NCBI GenBank assembly: GCA_900471525.1
Contig: UCEZ01000010.1
Coordinates: 18,599 to 82,598 of the forward strand
Reading direction: 5' to 3'
Length of the DNA: 64,000 nt
Origin: Hyphomicrobiales bacterium
Lineage (GTDB): Bacteria > Pseudomonadota > Alphaproteobacteria > Rhizobiales > Rhizobiaceae
In this document: piece after piece, positions 27,456 to 40,200 of the stretch
How the letters are laid out: each line of letters begins with the position of its first letter
How positions within the stretch are numbered: position 1 is the first letter of the stretch
Translations under genes and position numbers: made by a program
Notes under the pieces: generated by a model
What the model saw: only the letters and a program-made list of their open reading frames with translations
The model's database searches: none
Told to the model about the DNA's origin: nothing

Positions 27456-27879
27456 GAGAATTGACTGAAAATGAAAAAAAATCAACGAATTCTTAACCAC
27501 GGCGCATGGATGCACCCAGACATGGTTAATTTTACCATTGCCTTATAGACGCCCGACGCTGATTCTAGGTTGAGCCAATCCCCAAATGGCTGTTTCTTAA
27601 AAGTAATATTATAGTTTCATAAAATTAGGGAATGGCAATATGGAAAGTCGACGCAGACTCTGCAATCGAGTTAATAACTTGAATTTGTTATATTATTTAA
27701 AATGACAACGGTTACCACTGCGGATTTCCTGCCGATTTCTGACAAAATCCACTGCCCGATGCCACTACTATCGCGCGATATCGCTCCGCTAGGCGCCCCT
27801 TCCCGCCGACAGGAACGAGCGACTCACTTTTTCTTGTGGAAAACTGCAAAGAAAGACTGAGATGTTGCGCCGGCGCAAT
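27456..27879. other. AT-rich intergenic region upstream of the candidate sRNA
   Basis: About 420 bp with no supported gene. The section 27480-27710 is strongly AT-rich compared with its surroundings. It would contain the promoter of the candidate small RNA and the 3' flank of pleD. Confidence 0.45.
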
Positions 27880-29247
27880 TCAGGCGGCGGCGGCGACCAC
27901 CTGATTCCTGCCGTTGTTCTTAGCCTGGTAAAGTGCCGTATCCGCACGCTTCAACAAAGCTTCCGGCGTATCGCCCGCCGGGTTGAGCGTGGCGATCCCA
28001 AGAGAGGCCGTTATCGACAGACGAGTCTCGGAATTCGGCAGGTTAAAAGCCCTATCCTCGACGATCGTGCGCAGGCGCTCGGCAATCGCGGCGGCCGCAT
28101 CGGCGGGCGTGTCCGGCATCACGACGACGAACTCCTCACCGCCAAACCGGCAGGCAAGGTCGGCACCGCGGACCGTGGAGCGGACGCGATGGGCGAAGTC
28201 TCGCAGGACCTCGTCTCCGGCATCGTGGCCATAGGTATCGTTCACACTCTTGAAGCGGTCAATATCGGTGATGCAGATCGACAGCGGCCGCCCACGTACA
28301 AGGGCGCGATCGATCAAGAGTTTCAAATGGTTGTCGAGATATCGGCGATTGTGCAGCCCGGTCAATCCATCGGTGACCGCAAGCTCGATCGTCTGCTTGA
28401 CACTGGCCCGCAGCTGATCGTTGCAATGCTTGCGGCGGATTTGCGTCAGGCTTCGCGCGACAAGTTCATTCGGATCAACCGGCCGCATCAAATAGTCGGT
28501 GACGCCAAGATCGAGGGCGCGCACGATCATCTCATCATTCCCCTGCTCGGCAATGATGAGGAGCGGGATATAGCGTGTGCGCTCCAGCGAGCGCAGCTGC
28601 GAGCAGAGCCGCAAGGGATCGTAGTGGTCGAAGTTCGAATTAACGATGACAAGATCGAAGCTGTTTTCGGCCGCTTCGAACAGCGCTGCCTGCGGATCGG
28701 ACATTGCCGTCACGTCGGCGACCGGCTTCAGCGCCCGGATAATGCGCTCCTGCGAACTGCCCCTGCCATCGACGAGCAGGACGTTGCCGAACTGGTCCGG
28801 CCGGTCCGTGGTGGTTAGGTCCTGCAGGCCGACATTATGGGCTGTTTCGGCGCGGAGGCGCAGTTCGTCGCTGACGTTCTTCAAACGCACCAGGCTCTTG
28901 ACGCGGGACATCAGCTGAAGGTCGTTGACAGGCTTGGTAAGGAAATCATCGGCACCGGCCTTTAACCCCCTCACCCGGTCGGAGGGCTGATCGAGCGCGG
29001 TCACCATGACGACAGGAATGTGCGCGGTACGCGGGTTCGACTTCAGGCGCTCGCAAACCTCGAACCCGTCAATCCCGGGCATCATGATATCGAGCAGGAT
29101 GAGATCAACCGGCTGCTTCTCGCAGATTGCCAGCGCCTCATAACCGTCGGCCGCCGTCAGCACATCGAAATACTCAGCCACAAGCCGCGCTTCGAGCAGC
29201 TTCACGTTGGCCGGTATGTCGTCGACGACAAGAATACGCGCAGTCAT
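27880..29247 (-). CDS. pleD: PleD-type response regulator diguanylate cyclase
   Basis: The 455-residue protein has two receiver domains and a GGDEF domain. REC1 starts ARILVVDDIPANVKLLEARL with the phospho-acceptor Asp in LILLDIMMPG; REC2 (about 155-270) lacks a clear acceptor in the equivalent position (DLVIVNSNFD). The cyclase domain has TDGLTGLHNRRYL, ITDIDRFKSVNDTYGHDAGDEVL and the active site RFGGEEFVV. In Caulobacter and rhizobia PleD makes c-di-GMP at the cell pole and controls cell-cycle transitions. An inhibitory RxxD can be read upstream of GGEEF (RGAD). ATG 29247 has AGGAAAG upstream. divK lies 115 bp upstream in the same direction. Confidence 0.95.
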   Translation of the reverse strand: MTARILVVDDIPANVKLLEARLVAEYFDVLTAADGYEALAICEKQPVDLILLDIMMPGIDGFEVCERLKSNPRTAHIPVVMVTALDQPSDRVRGLKAGADDFLTKPVNDLQLMSRVKSLVRLKNVSDELRLRAETAHNVGLQDLTTTDRPDQFGNVLLVDGRGSSQERIIRALKPVADVTAMSDPQAALFEAAENSFDLVIVNSNFDHYDPLRLCSQLRSLERTRYIPLLIIAEQGNDEMIVRALDLGVTDYLMRPVDPNELVARSLTQIRRKHCNDQLRASVKQTIELAVTDGLTGLHNRRYLDNHLKLLIDRALVRGRPLSICITDIDRFKSVNDTYGHDAGDEVLRDFAHRVRSTVRGADLACRFGGEEFVVVMPDTPADAAAAIAERLRTIVEDRAFNLPNSETRLSITASLGIATLNPAGDTPEALLKRADTALYQAKNNGRNQVVAAAA

Positions 29248-29362
29248 GCAATCTTTCCTGCCAATGAGCGCCTGCAACAGAAAGCCGGTTCAACTCTCAA
29301 ATTTGCTTCATGCGCAGAATATCGTTCAGAGCGAAATTTTTACAGTCGCCCACAGCGCCGCG

Positions 29363-29734
29363 TCACGCGTCGCCCAAATAAGTCTTGATCGTCTCGATAA
29401 ATTTCGGCACCGAAATCGGCTTGGAAACATAGGCCTCGCAGCCGCCCTGCCTTATCCGCTCTTCATCACCCTTCATCGCGAAGGCCGTGACGGCGATCAC
29501 CGGGATGACATGCAATTCGTCGTCTTCCTTCAGCCACTTGGTCACCTCAAGCCCGGAAACCTCCGGAAGCTGGATGTCCATCAGGATCAGATCCGGGCGA
29601 TGTTTTCTTGCAAGATCAAGGGCTTCCATACCATTGCGGGTCTGGATAGTCGTGTAACCGGACGCCTCGATCAGGTCACGAAAGAGCTTCATATTCAGCT
29701 CATTGTCTTCAACAATCATCACCTGTTTGGGCAT
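29363..29734 (-). CDS. divK: Single-domain response regulator DivK
   Basis: The 123-residue product is a lone receiver domain: [20 protein letters not shown] with the acidic pocket, [13 protein letters not shown] with the phospho-Asp near residue 53, [10 protein letters not shown] and the conserved Lys in YVSKPIS. DivK links the PleC/DivJ kinases to the CckA-CtrA pathway. Gene order divK-pleD is conserved in Caulobacter and rhizobia, which supports the name. ATG 29734 follows AAGGGAT. Confidence 0.95.
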   Translation of the reverse strand: MPKQVMIVEDNELNMKLFRDLIEASGYTTIQTRNGMEALDLARKHRPDLILMDIQLPEVSGLEVTKWLKEDDELHVIPVIAVTAFAMKGDEERIRQGGCEAYVSKPISVPKFIETIKTYLGDA

Positions 29735-29894
29735 TTCGATCCCTTGTTTTGCGGTTCCAGCTTGCAAGCCCGACGCATCCCTATAAGTTGCGGCGCGGCC
29801 GGGTTCACTGTTCCCGGAAGCCTGACGCTAAAGCTATTTGGTTGAAAAACAGGTAATATCCAGTGAAAAAATTACCCGAATGCGATAAGGATTG

Positions 29895-30173
29895 ATGCTT
29901 GTGACACCGGCTGAAGAAACAGCGATCGCCATCCTTGGATGGCTGGCAAATGAGCCGGAACTGCTGGGGCGTTTCCTGGCGCTGACCGGCACCGATCCCA
30001 CGTCCCTGCGCCATGCTGCCGCTGATCCGGGCTTCCTTGCCGGCGTTGTCGATTTCCTGATGGGCCACGAGCCAACTTTGCTTGCCTTCTGCGAGGCGAC
30101 CGGCACGCGGCCTGAAGATGTGGTGCGGGCGCATGCCATGCTGTCAGGCCCCGACAATCCCGGCGATTTCTGA
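29895..30173 (+). CDS. DUF3572 family protein
   Basis: The 92-residue soluble helical protein matches DUF3572: AEETAIAILGWLANEPELLGRFLALTG is split across two helices and followed by VVDFLMGHEPTLLAFCEATG. Function is unknown. It is divergent from divK. ATG 29895 has AAGG five bases upstream. The HAD-like gene starts 2 bp after the stop, so the two form an operon. Confidence 0.85.
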   Translation: MLVTPAEETAIAILGWLANEPELLGRFLALTGTDPTSLRHAAADPGFLAGVVDFLMGHEPTLLAFCEATGTRPEDVVRAHAMLSGPDNPGDF

Positions 30174-30175
30174 CG

Positions 30176-30817
30176 ATGACCGATGTGCTCGATCTCAGCC
30201 ATATCCGCCTGACAGAACGGCCGCTGATCGTCTGCGATATCGATGAGGTGGTGCTCGAATTCCTGACGCCGTTTCGCAATTTCCTGCGCTCGTCCGGCCG
30301 CGACCTGCTGCCGCGTTCCTTCCGTCTGCATGGCAATGTCGTGCAACTGGAAACCGGCGAGCCGGTTGTCGACCAAACGACGACGAATTTGCTGGAGGAG
30401 TTCTTCACACTGCAGGACGCGTGGCAGACACCGGCCGACCGCGTTGTCGAGACCCTGGCTGAGCTTTCCGCGGATGCCGACATCATCTTCCTGACGGCAA
30501 TGCCGCCACGCCACAGCGTTGTGCGCAGGACGTTGCTCGACCGGCATGCCCTTCACTATCCGCTGCTTGCCAGCGAAGAGCCCAAGGGCCCGATCATCAA
30601 GCGGCTGCATGACGGCCGCGACGTGCCGCTGGTCTTCATCGATGACATCCTGCGCAATCTCCAATCGGTGCGCACCCACGCGCCGGAGTGCCTGCTGGTC
30701 AACTTGATGGCCAACGCGGAGTTCCGGGCCATGGCGCCTGATCCGGGCGACGGAATCCTGAAAGCAGACAGCTGGACGGATGCAGCCGCGATCATTCGCA
30801 AGCATTTCCTGCGCTGA
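30176..30817 (+). CDS. HAD-superfamily-like hydrolase, uncharacterised
   Basis: The 213-residue protein carries HAD motifs: IVCDIDEVVLEF (D-x-D, nucleophile motif I), FLTAMPPRH (Thr of motif II), and LVFIDDILRNLQS (acidic motif IV, with the Lys of motif III probably in KGPIIKRL). It is likely a phosphatase of unknown substrate. It shares an operon with the DUF3572 gene, a pairing common in rhizobia. Confidence 0.8.
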   Translation: MTDVLDLSHIRLTERPLIVCDIDEVVLEFLTPFRNFLRSSGRDLLPRSFRLHGNVVQLETGEPVVDQTTTNLLEEFFTLQDAWQTPADRVVETLAELSADADIIFLTAMPPRHSVVRRTLLDRHALHYPLLASEEPKGPIIKRLHDGRDVPLVFIDDILRNLQSVRTHAPECLLVNLMANAEFRAMAPDPGDGILKADSWTDAAAIIRKHFLR

Positions 30818-30939
30818 ACGCAGACCGACAAATGAGGGCTGAGGAAAAACTCCGCTTAACCTCACCTTTCCTGCGAAGACCATCGAGATCACCTATCCCT
30901 TGTCTTGAGACTCGGAAGCTTACGGCGTATCGTGCAGAT

Positions 30940-30954
30940 GTTCAACTTTTGTTC
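30940..30954 (+). promoter_or_regulatory. LexA (SOS) box of dinB
   Basis: A perfect alphaproteobacterial SOS box, GTTC-N7-GTTC, ends 6 bp before the dinB ATG. LexA bound here would block dinB until DNA damage. Placement and gene identity agree. Confidence 0.85.
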
Positions 30955-30960
30955 TGATCA

Positions 30961-32250
30961 ATGCAAACAGACGCGCCGCAATTTCCGGGTTTTTGCCGAG
31001 ACTGCCTGACGGGCCAGCCGGCCGGCATTCGCCGTTGCCGAGCCTGCGGCAGCCCGCGCCTGCTGTATCACGCCGAACTCTATCAGCTGACCCTCGCCCA
31101 TATCGATTGTGATGCCTTCTATGCGTCGGTCGAGAAACGCGACAATCCTGAGCTTGCCGACAAGCCGGTGATCATTGGTGGCGGCAAGCGCGGCGTAGTC
31201 TCTACCGCCTGCTATATCGCCCGCATCCACGGTGTCCGCTCCGCCATGCCGATGTTCAAGGCCCTGGAGGCCTGTCCGCAAGCGATCGTCATCAAGCCTG
31301 ACATGGAAAAATACGTGCGGGTCGGCCGCCAGGTGCGCACTCTGATGCAGGAACTGACGCCGCTGGTCCAGCCGCTTTCGATCGACGAGGCCTTCCTGGA
31401 ACTGAAAGGAACGGAGCGCCTGCATCACGATCCCCCTGCCCGAACGCTTGCAAAATTCGCCCGCCGCGTGGAACAGGAGATCGGTATCACCGTTTCCATC
31501 GGCCTCTCCTATTGCAAGTTCCTCGCCAAGGTCGCCTCCGACCTGCAGAAGCCGCGCGGCTTTTCCGTCATTGGCGAGGCAGAGGCGCTGGATTTTCTGA
31601 AAGAACGACCAGTCACGCTGATCTGGGGCGTCGGCAAGGCGTTTGCGGCGACGCTGGAGCGCGACGGCATCCGTACCATAGGCCAGCTGCAGACCATGGA
31701 CGAAACCGACCTGATGAAGCGCTACGGCACGATGGGCCAACGTCTCTACCGTCTCGCGCGCGGACAGGACGAACGCAGCGTTGAAATCAATGGCGAAGCC
31801 AAGAGCGTTTCTTCGGAAACCACCTTCAACGACGACCTGTGCGACTATGACGACCTGGTGACGCATCTGAGGCGTTTGAGCGAACAGGTGGCGCATCGTC
31901 TGCGCAAGGCCAACATCGCCGGCCAGACCGTCGTGCTGAAGCTGAAAACCGCGGATTTCAAGAGCCGGACCCGCAACCGCCGCCTCGACAGCCCCACCCG
32001 CCTGGCCGATCGTATCTTCCGCACCGGCATGCAGCTTCTCGACAAGGAAACCGATGGAACGAAATTCCGCCTGATCGGCATCGGCGTTTCCGACCTCTCC
32101 GATGCCGGCCTTGCGGATCCACCCGATCTGGTCGATGCGCAGGCCACACGCCGCGCCGCGGCGGAAGCGGCGATCAATACGTTGCGAGACAAGTTCGGCA
32201 AGGTAACGGTTGAAACCGGCTACACGTTCGGCAAGGGGCGCCGGAAATAG
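30961..32250 (+). CDS. dinB: DNA polymerase IV with N-terminal zinc ribbon
   Basis: This Y-family translesion polymerase has 429 residues. The catalytic motifs are [19 protein letters not shown] and [10 protein letters not shown]; the HhH region and little-finger domain follow ([21 protein letters not shown], and [10 protein letters not shown]). The C-terminus YTFGKGRRK lacks a clear beta-clamp QL-S/D-LF motif. About 40 residues precede the polymerase core and contain Cys 12/15 and 26/29 (CRDC and CRAC), a likely zinc ribbon absent from E. coli DinB. The ATG at 30961 lies just after the SOS box. Confidence 0.95.
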   Translation: MQTDAPQFPGFCRDCLTGQPAGIRRCRACGSPRLLYHAELYQLTLAHIDCDAFYASVEKRDNPELADKPVIIGGGKRGVVSTACYIARIHGVRSAMPMFKALEACPQAIVIKPDMEKYVRVGRQVRTLMQELTPLVQPLSIDEAFLELKGTERLHHDPPARTLAKFARRVEQEIGITVSIGLSYCKFLAKVASDLQKPRGFSVIGEAEALDFLKERPVTLIWGVGKAFAATLERDGIRTIGQLQTMDETDLMKRYGTMGQRLYRLARGQDERSVEINGEAKSVSSETTFNDDLCDYDDLVTHLRRLSEQVAHRLRKANIAGQTVVLKLKTADFKSRTRNRRLDSPTRLADRIFRTGMQLLDKETDGTKFRLIGIGVSDLSDAGLADPPDLVDAQATRRAAAEAAINTLRDKFGKVTVETGYTFGKGRRK

Positions 32251-32362
32251 GGGCCGGCGAAAGTAGCCGGCTTCACGTTCTTGTGTTCCGCGCGAAACAG
32301 CAAACCTTCCTTAAATCTCTCAGGCTAGGCTCATCTGCGTTTTATTGCGTCCGGATGTTCCA

Positions 32363-33595
32363 ATGGTTTTGCGTCTTGCATTTGGTATCGGCATTGCCTT
32401 CGCCCTCTCCGCCAGCACCGCGCTGGCGGCCGGCGATCAGGCGCCCCTGCAGATCGTCGTTTCCAAGGACCAGCAATCACTGGTAGTCTATGACGGTGAC
32501 ACGGTCGTCGCCACCTCCAACGTCTCGACGGGAAAAGCCGGCCATACGACGCCGACCGGCATCTTCTCAATTCTGGAGAAACGCCGCTTTCACAAGTCGA
32601 ACATCTATTCAAACGCCCCGATGCCCTTCATGCAGCGGCTGACCTGGTCGGGCATAGCGCTGCATGCGTCGAACCACGTTCCGAACTATCCTGCGTCGCA
32701 CGGCTGCGTCCGCATGCCGGATGACTTCGCCAAGCAACTCTTCAAGATGACCGGCCGTGGTCTGCATGTCCTGATCTCAGATCGGCAGCTGACACCGGTC
32801 GCCATCTCCGATCCCTTCCTGTTCCAACCGGTGGCGGAAGAGCCCGCGCTGCTTTCAGATGCGGTCTTGCGGCCGACCGTCTCGCAGGTTCACACGAAAT
32901 CCGTCGAAGTCGCCACGATAGAGCCCGTGCCCGCCAAGGCCGCTACCGTCGAGACCCAAGAAGAGCCGCCGATCCGCATGCTGATCACGCATCGCGGTGT
33001 GCGCGAAATCACGCTCGATATCCAGACCCTGCTCAACCAGCTCGGCTATGCCGCCGGCATTCCCGATGGTTACACCGGCATGCAAACCGTGGAGGCGATC
33101 AGGGCCTTCCAGACGGCGGAAAAACTGACCGTCGACGGCAAGGCGACGCCCGCCTTCGTGGAAGCTCTCTATCTCAAGGCCGGCAAGGGTAAGCCGCCGA
33201 ACGGTCAGCTTCTCGTTCGCCGAGATTTTACACCGCTGTTCGAGGCGCCTGTCGTGATCGACAGGCCGGAGATCGCGCTCGGAACGCATTTCTTCCAGTT
33301 CCAGAACATCGATGTGTCGACCGGCAAGGGCCAATGGTTCGCCATGACGCTCGACAATGCACTGCCCGGCCCAATGAAAAAGCGGCTGGGTATCACCATC
33401 GAAGAAGACGCGACGGCATTCAACGCCGCTCAGCGCACCCTGAGCCGCATCACCATTCCCGACGAGGCACGCCAGCAAATCAACGGACTGCTTGCAGAGG
33501 GCTCGTCACTGACGATCTCCGACATGGGACTCGGGCAGGAAACGGGCGACGGCACGGATTTCGTGACGGTCACGCATACCAAACCGAAATCCTGA
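32363..33595 (+). CDS. Periplasmic L,D-transpeptidase (YkuD) with peptidoglycan-binding domain
   Basis: The 410-residue protein starts with a signal peptide (LRLAFGIGIAFALSASTALA). The YkuD catalytic domain (about 30-140) has HASNHVPNYPASHGCVRMP with catalytic His and Cys. A peptidoglycan-binding-like domain lies near 215-275 (DIQTLLNQLGYAAGIPDG). The C-terminal part is unassigned. Such enzymes form 3-3 crosslinks in peptidoglycan, which dominate rhizobial cell walls, or attach proteins to it. It is convergent with dnaE (16 bp apart). Confidence 0.92.
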   Translation: MVLRLAFGIGIAFALSASTALAAGDQAPLQIVVSKDQQSLVVYDGDTVVATSNVSTGKAGHTTPTGIFSILEKRRFHKSNIYSNAPMPFMQRLTWSGIALHASNHVPNYPASHGCVRMPDDFAKQLFKMTGRGLHVLISDRQLTPVAISDPFLFQPVAEEPALLSDAVLRPTVSQVHTKSVEVATIEPVPAKAATVETQEEPPIRMLITHRGVREITLDIQTLLNQLGYAAGIPDGYTGMQTVEAIRAFQTAEKLTVDGKATPAFVEALYLKAGKGKPPNGQLLVRRDFTPLFEAPVVIDRPEIALGTHFFQFQNIDVSTGKGQWFAMTLDNALPGPMKKRLGITIEEDATAFNAAQRTLSRITIPDEARQQINGLLAEGSSLTISDMGLGQETGDGTDFVTVTHTKPKS

Positions 33596-33611
33596 GCAGT
33601 CGGGCTCTCTG

Positions 33612-37118
<3,507 letters not shown>

Positions 37119-37283
37119 CGCACACCCCGATTCCCATGAAGGCCCGAGGATATCCTGTTTCCGTCCGCAGATGTCCAGATTTCATCCGCTGCGCGACCGC
37201 TTTTTCCAGCCATCAACCGCTTGTCCACAGCCGGGCGTGCGAAGCGCCCCACGGCGAGAAAGCTGCGATGAGGATAGGGCTCG

Positions 37284-37370
37284 TCACATGCCCATAACGA
37301 TGATCGAAAAGCTGGCCACGAACATGGCGATTGAGGTGAATGCAGCGAGGTCCCGAATAAAGTCAGTCAT
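37284..37370 (-). CDS. SOS-controlled 28-residue membrane peptide (SidA-like by analogy)
   Basis: A 28-codon frame begins ATG at 37370, preceded by AAGGGAG at good spacing, and ends TGA at 37284. The peptide has a short polar N-terminus (MTDFIRDLAAF) and one membrane helix (IAMFVASFSIIVMGM). Upstream lie a good promoter and two overlapping LexA boxes. In Caulobacter, SidA is a 29-residue SOS-induced inner-membrane peptide that blocks division through FtsW/FtsN. The size, topology and control here are strikingly alike, but I cannot claim homology. No other feature explains the tightly placed LexA sites. A division-checkpoint role is inferred. Confidence 0.7.
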   Translation of the reverse strand: MTDFIRDLAAFTSIAMFVASFSIIVMGM

Positions 37371-37393
37371 TGCAAGGCTCCCTTTTCTGTTAT

Positions 37394-37428
37394 GTTCCTA
37401 TATTGTTCTATTTATGTTCATGCGTCAA
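37394..37428 (-). promoter_or_regulatory. Promoter with two overlapping LexA boxes
   Basis: On the plus strand GTTC occurs at 37394, 37405 and 37416, each pair separated by exactly 7 bases, making two overlapping SOS boxes. On the minus strand the promoter is TTGACG (37428-37423), 17 bp, CAATAT (37405-37400). LexA would cover the spacer and -10. The downstream gene is the 28-residue peptide. Confidence 0.8.
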
Positions 37429-37568
37429 CCAGCAACAGCAAATCTTCCGTTCCGGTGTTCTGGAGATGGTAAACAGTTTCAATCTGACCCTTCTGCAGGG
37501 CAGACGGCCTCTGGACGCCTGCAGGCGAGCCGATTAGTCTCACGCCGATGACAATCGAGGGGCGAAGA

Positions 37569-38150
37569 ATGAGGATGTCACTGGCCGTCATGACGGCGTT
37601 TATCGGCTTTTCCGCAACTGCGGCGCAGGCTGCCGAAGCGATCGATCCGGATCGCATTGTGTCAGCCGCCACCGGCGACTGGGACAAGGACGGCAGCTCG
37701 GACCTTGCGATGCTGGTTTCGGCGCCTGAGGGCAGCGACGAGGATCACGCGGTCTATATTTATCTCGACGACGGCGATACCGCGCGGTTGAAACTGAAAA
37801 CCGTGGCGCCGAACAAGGTCTGGGGAGACGTGATCATGGCCGGTCGAGCTCCCTCGATCGCTGCCTTACCGAACGGCTCGATTCTGATCGAGTCACACAA
37901 TGACTCCGTCGGCCGCAACCGCTGGGAGCAGAAGCTGACCGTCGCCTACCGCAATTTCGATTTCGTGGTCGCCGGATACACTTATTCGTCCTACGACACG
38001 CTCGATCTCGACAACACCTCTGAATGCGATTTCAACGTGCTCACGGGCAAGGGCAAGAGCAACGGCAAGCCGATCGCCACCAAGGGCGAAATCGTGCTCC
38101 TGAAGGATTGGGACGATGATCGTGGCCAATCGGTCTGTGGCGACGAGTAG
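37569..38150 (+). CDS. Secreted protein with FG-GAP-like segment, hypothetical
   Basis: The 193-residue protein has a signal peptide (SLAVMTAFIGFSATAAQAAE). Directly after it, ATGDWDKDGSSDLAML resembles a single FG-GAP/EF-hand-like calcium-binding repeat. The rest is beta-rich with two cysteines near the C-terminus (SECDFNVL, SVCGDE) that could form a disulfide in the periplasm. No enzymatic motif is seen. ATG 37569 has GAGGGGCGAAG upstream. It is divergent from the small SOS gene. Confidence 0.75.
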   Translation: MRMSLAVMTAFIGFSATAAQAAEAIDPDRIVSAATGDWDKDGSSDLAMLVSAPEGSDEDHAVYIYLDDGDTARLKLKTVAPNKVWGDVIMAGRAPSIAALPNGSILIESHNDSVGRNRWEQKLTVAYRNFDFVVAGYTYSSYDTLDLDNTSECDFNVLTGKGKSNGKPIATKGEIVLLKDWDDDRGQSVCGDE

Positions 38151-38179
38151 CGCTGCCCAAAGCCGCGTGTTTCGTCGCT

Positions 38180-38863
38180 CTAAAGCTCGACAACCTTGCC
38201 GTCTTCGATGGTGACGCGGCGATCCATGCGCGAGGCCAGCTCGTAATTGTGCGTGGCGATCATCGCCGCGAGGCCAGACTGGCGCACCAAAGCTTCCAGC
38301 GCCTCGAACACATAGCCCGCGGTTTCCGGGTCGAGATTGCCCGTCGGCTCATCAGCCAGCAGCACCAGAGGCGCATTGGCAACCGCTCTGGCAATGGCGA
38401 CACGCTGCTGCTCGCCGCCTGAAAGCTCTGAGGGACGATGTTCGGCGCGGTGGCCGATGCGCATGTAATCGAGCAGCGCCGCCGCACGTTCGCGGGCCTC
38501 GCCCTTGGCCAAGCCGGCGATCAGCTGCGGCATCATGATGTTTTCGATCGCGGTGAATTCCGGCAGCAGGTGGTGGAACTGGTAGACGAAACCGATGTCG
38601 TTGCGGCGAATTGCCGTGCGCTGCTCGTCGCCGAGCGTGCCGCAGGACTGGCCGTTGATCAGCACTTCGCCCGCGTCCGGCCGCTCCAACAGGCCAGCCA
38701 GATGCAGGAGCGTCGACTTGCCGGTGCCGGACGGCGCCACGAGCGCGACTGTCTGCCCGCCATACAGCGAAAAATCCGCGCCCTTGAGGATCGACAGAGT
38801 TTCTTCGCCCTGGCTGTAATGACGTTCGACGCCGGAAAGCTGCAATGCCACGCGCGCATTCAT
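38180..38863 (-). CDS. lolD: Lipoprotein-releasing ABC transporter ATPase
   Basis: The 227-residue ATPase has Walker A (APSGTGKST), the signature [14 protein letters not shown], Walker B ([13 protein letters not shown]) and the switch His in IATHN. It powers transfer of outer-membrane lipoproteins from the inner membrane to LolA. It lies 18 bp downstream of its membrane partner. The LolD name rests on this pairing and on the [17 protein letters not shown] segment typical of LolD. Confidence 0.94.
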   Translation of the reverse strand: MNARVALQLSGVERHYSQGEETLSILKGADFSLYGGQTVALVAPSGTGKSTLLHLAGLLERPDAGEVLINGQSCGTLGDEQRTAIRRNDIGFVYQFHHLLPEFTAIENIMMPQLIAGLAKGEARERAAALLDYMRIGHRAEHRPSELSGGEQQRVAIARAVANAPLVLLADEPTGNLDPETAGYVFEALEALVRQSGLAAMIATHNYELASRMDRRVTIEDGKVVEL

Positions 38864-38881
38864 CGTGTCTGTAATCCCTAG

Positions 38882-40189
38882 TTATTCGTAGCGCAGAGCC
38901 TGAACCGGATCGAGGCGCGAAGCGCGCCAGGCCGGAAAGATCGTGGCAAGAAAGGACAGGCTGATCGCCATGACGACGACCGAAGTGGTTTCGCCCAGAT
39001 TCATATCGGCCGGAAGCTGGCTTAAGAAATAGAGTTCGGGATTGAACAGCGTCGTGCCCGAAATCCAGGAAAAGAACTGTCGGATGGACTCGACGTTGAG
39101 GCAGACGATAACCCCCAGCAATACGCCCGCCAAGGTGCCGACAATGCCGATCGCCGCGCCCGTCATGAAGAATATCCGCATGATGGCGCCGGATGACGCA
39201 CCCATGGTGCGCAGGATGGCGATGTCGCTGCCCTTGTCCTTCACCAGCATGATCAGGCCCGAGACAATGTTGAGCGCCGCCACCAGAACGATCAGCGTCA
39301 GGATCATGAACATGACATTGCGCTCGACCTGAAGGGCCGAGAAGAATGTCTTGTTGCGGTCGCGCCAATCGCTGATCAGCACCTGGCGGCCAGCCGCATC
39401 CTCCACCGGCTGACGCAGATCGTCGACCAGATCCGGATTGGTGACGAACAGCTCGATCGACTGGGCAATGCCCTCCGCGTTGAAATAGAGCTGCGCTTCT
39501 TCCAGCGGCATGAAGATGATGGAAGCATCGTATTCCGACATGCCGATCTCGAAGATCGCCGAGACGGTATAGGACTTGACGCGGGGATTGACGCCCATCG
39601 GCGTGATGTCGCCTTCAGGCGCCACCAGCGTGATCGTTCCGCCGGCGGTTATGCCGAGCTGCTCGGCCATGCGCGAGCCGATCGCCACACCGGTTCCCGC
39701 GGCATAACCGACGAGATCGCCGGACTTTATATGATCGGAGATGGATTTCATTTTGGCGAGATCGTCGGCGCGCACGCCGCGCACCAGAGCGCCAGTTCCG
39801 GCGCCACCAGGGCCGGAGGCGAGCGTCTGGCCCTCGATCATCGGGATCGCCATGGTGACGCCCTTGACGCCGGAGAACTTGGTCGCCAGATCGGCATAGT
39901 TGTCCAGAGGACCATCCAACGGCTGGACAATCATGTGACCGTTGATGCCGAGGATGCGCGAGATCAGCTCGGTGCGAAAGCCGTTCATCACCGCCATGAC
40001 GATGATCAGCGTTGCGACGCCGAGCATGATGCCGATGAAGGAAAAGCCGGCGATCACCGAAATGAACGCTTCCTTGCGGCGCGAGCGCAGGTAGCGCCAG
40101 GCCACCATGCGCTCAAATGTGGAAAACGGACGGCTGGACGGCGGCTGGGCGGCCGCTGCCTTTTCCTGCTCTAGCGTCGCGGCGCTCAT
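38882..40189 (-). CDS. Lipoprotein-releasing ABC transporter permease (LolC/E family)
   Basis: The 435-residue permease has one N-terminal helix (FISVIAGFSFIGIMLGVATL), a large periplasmic domain and three C-terminal helices, the LolC/LolE plan. The conserved N-terminal MVAWRYLRSRRKEAFISVI is present. Alphaproteobacteria often have a single such permease acting as a homodimer, and only one gene is seen here. ATG 40189 is 11 bp after proS, so proS, permease and lolD form an operon. Confidence 0.93.
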   Translation of the reverse strand: MSAATLEQEKAAAAQPPSSRPFSTFERMVAWRYLRSRRKEAFISVIAGFSFIGIMLGVATLIIVMAVMNGFRTELISRILGINGHMIVQPLDGPLDNYADLATKFSGVKGVTMAIPMIEGQTLASGPGGAGTGALVRGVRADDLAKMKSISDHIKSGDLVGYAAGTGVAIGSRMAEQLGITAGGTITLVAPEGDITPMGVNPRVKSYTVSAIFEIGMSEYDASIIFMPLEEAQLYFNAEGIAQSIELFVTNPDLVDDLRQPVEDAAGRQVLISDWRDRNKTFFSALQVERNVMFMILTLIVLVAALNIVSGLIMLVKDKGSDIAILRTMGASSGAIMRIFFMTGAAIGIVGTLAGVLLGVIVCLNVESIRQFFSWISGTTLFNPELYFLSQLPADMNLGETTSVVVMAISLSFLATIFPAWRASRLDPVQALRYE

Positions 40190-40200
40190 TCCTTGGTCCC

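Noticed and set aside
32253..32271. Terminator after dinB
   Set aside because: A 6-bp GCCGGC pair is present but short and without a T-run, too weak to call.
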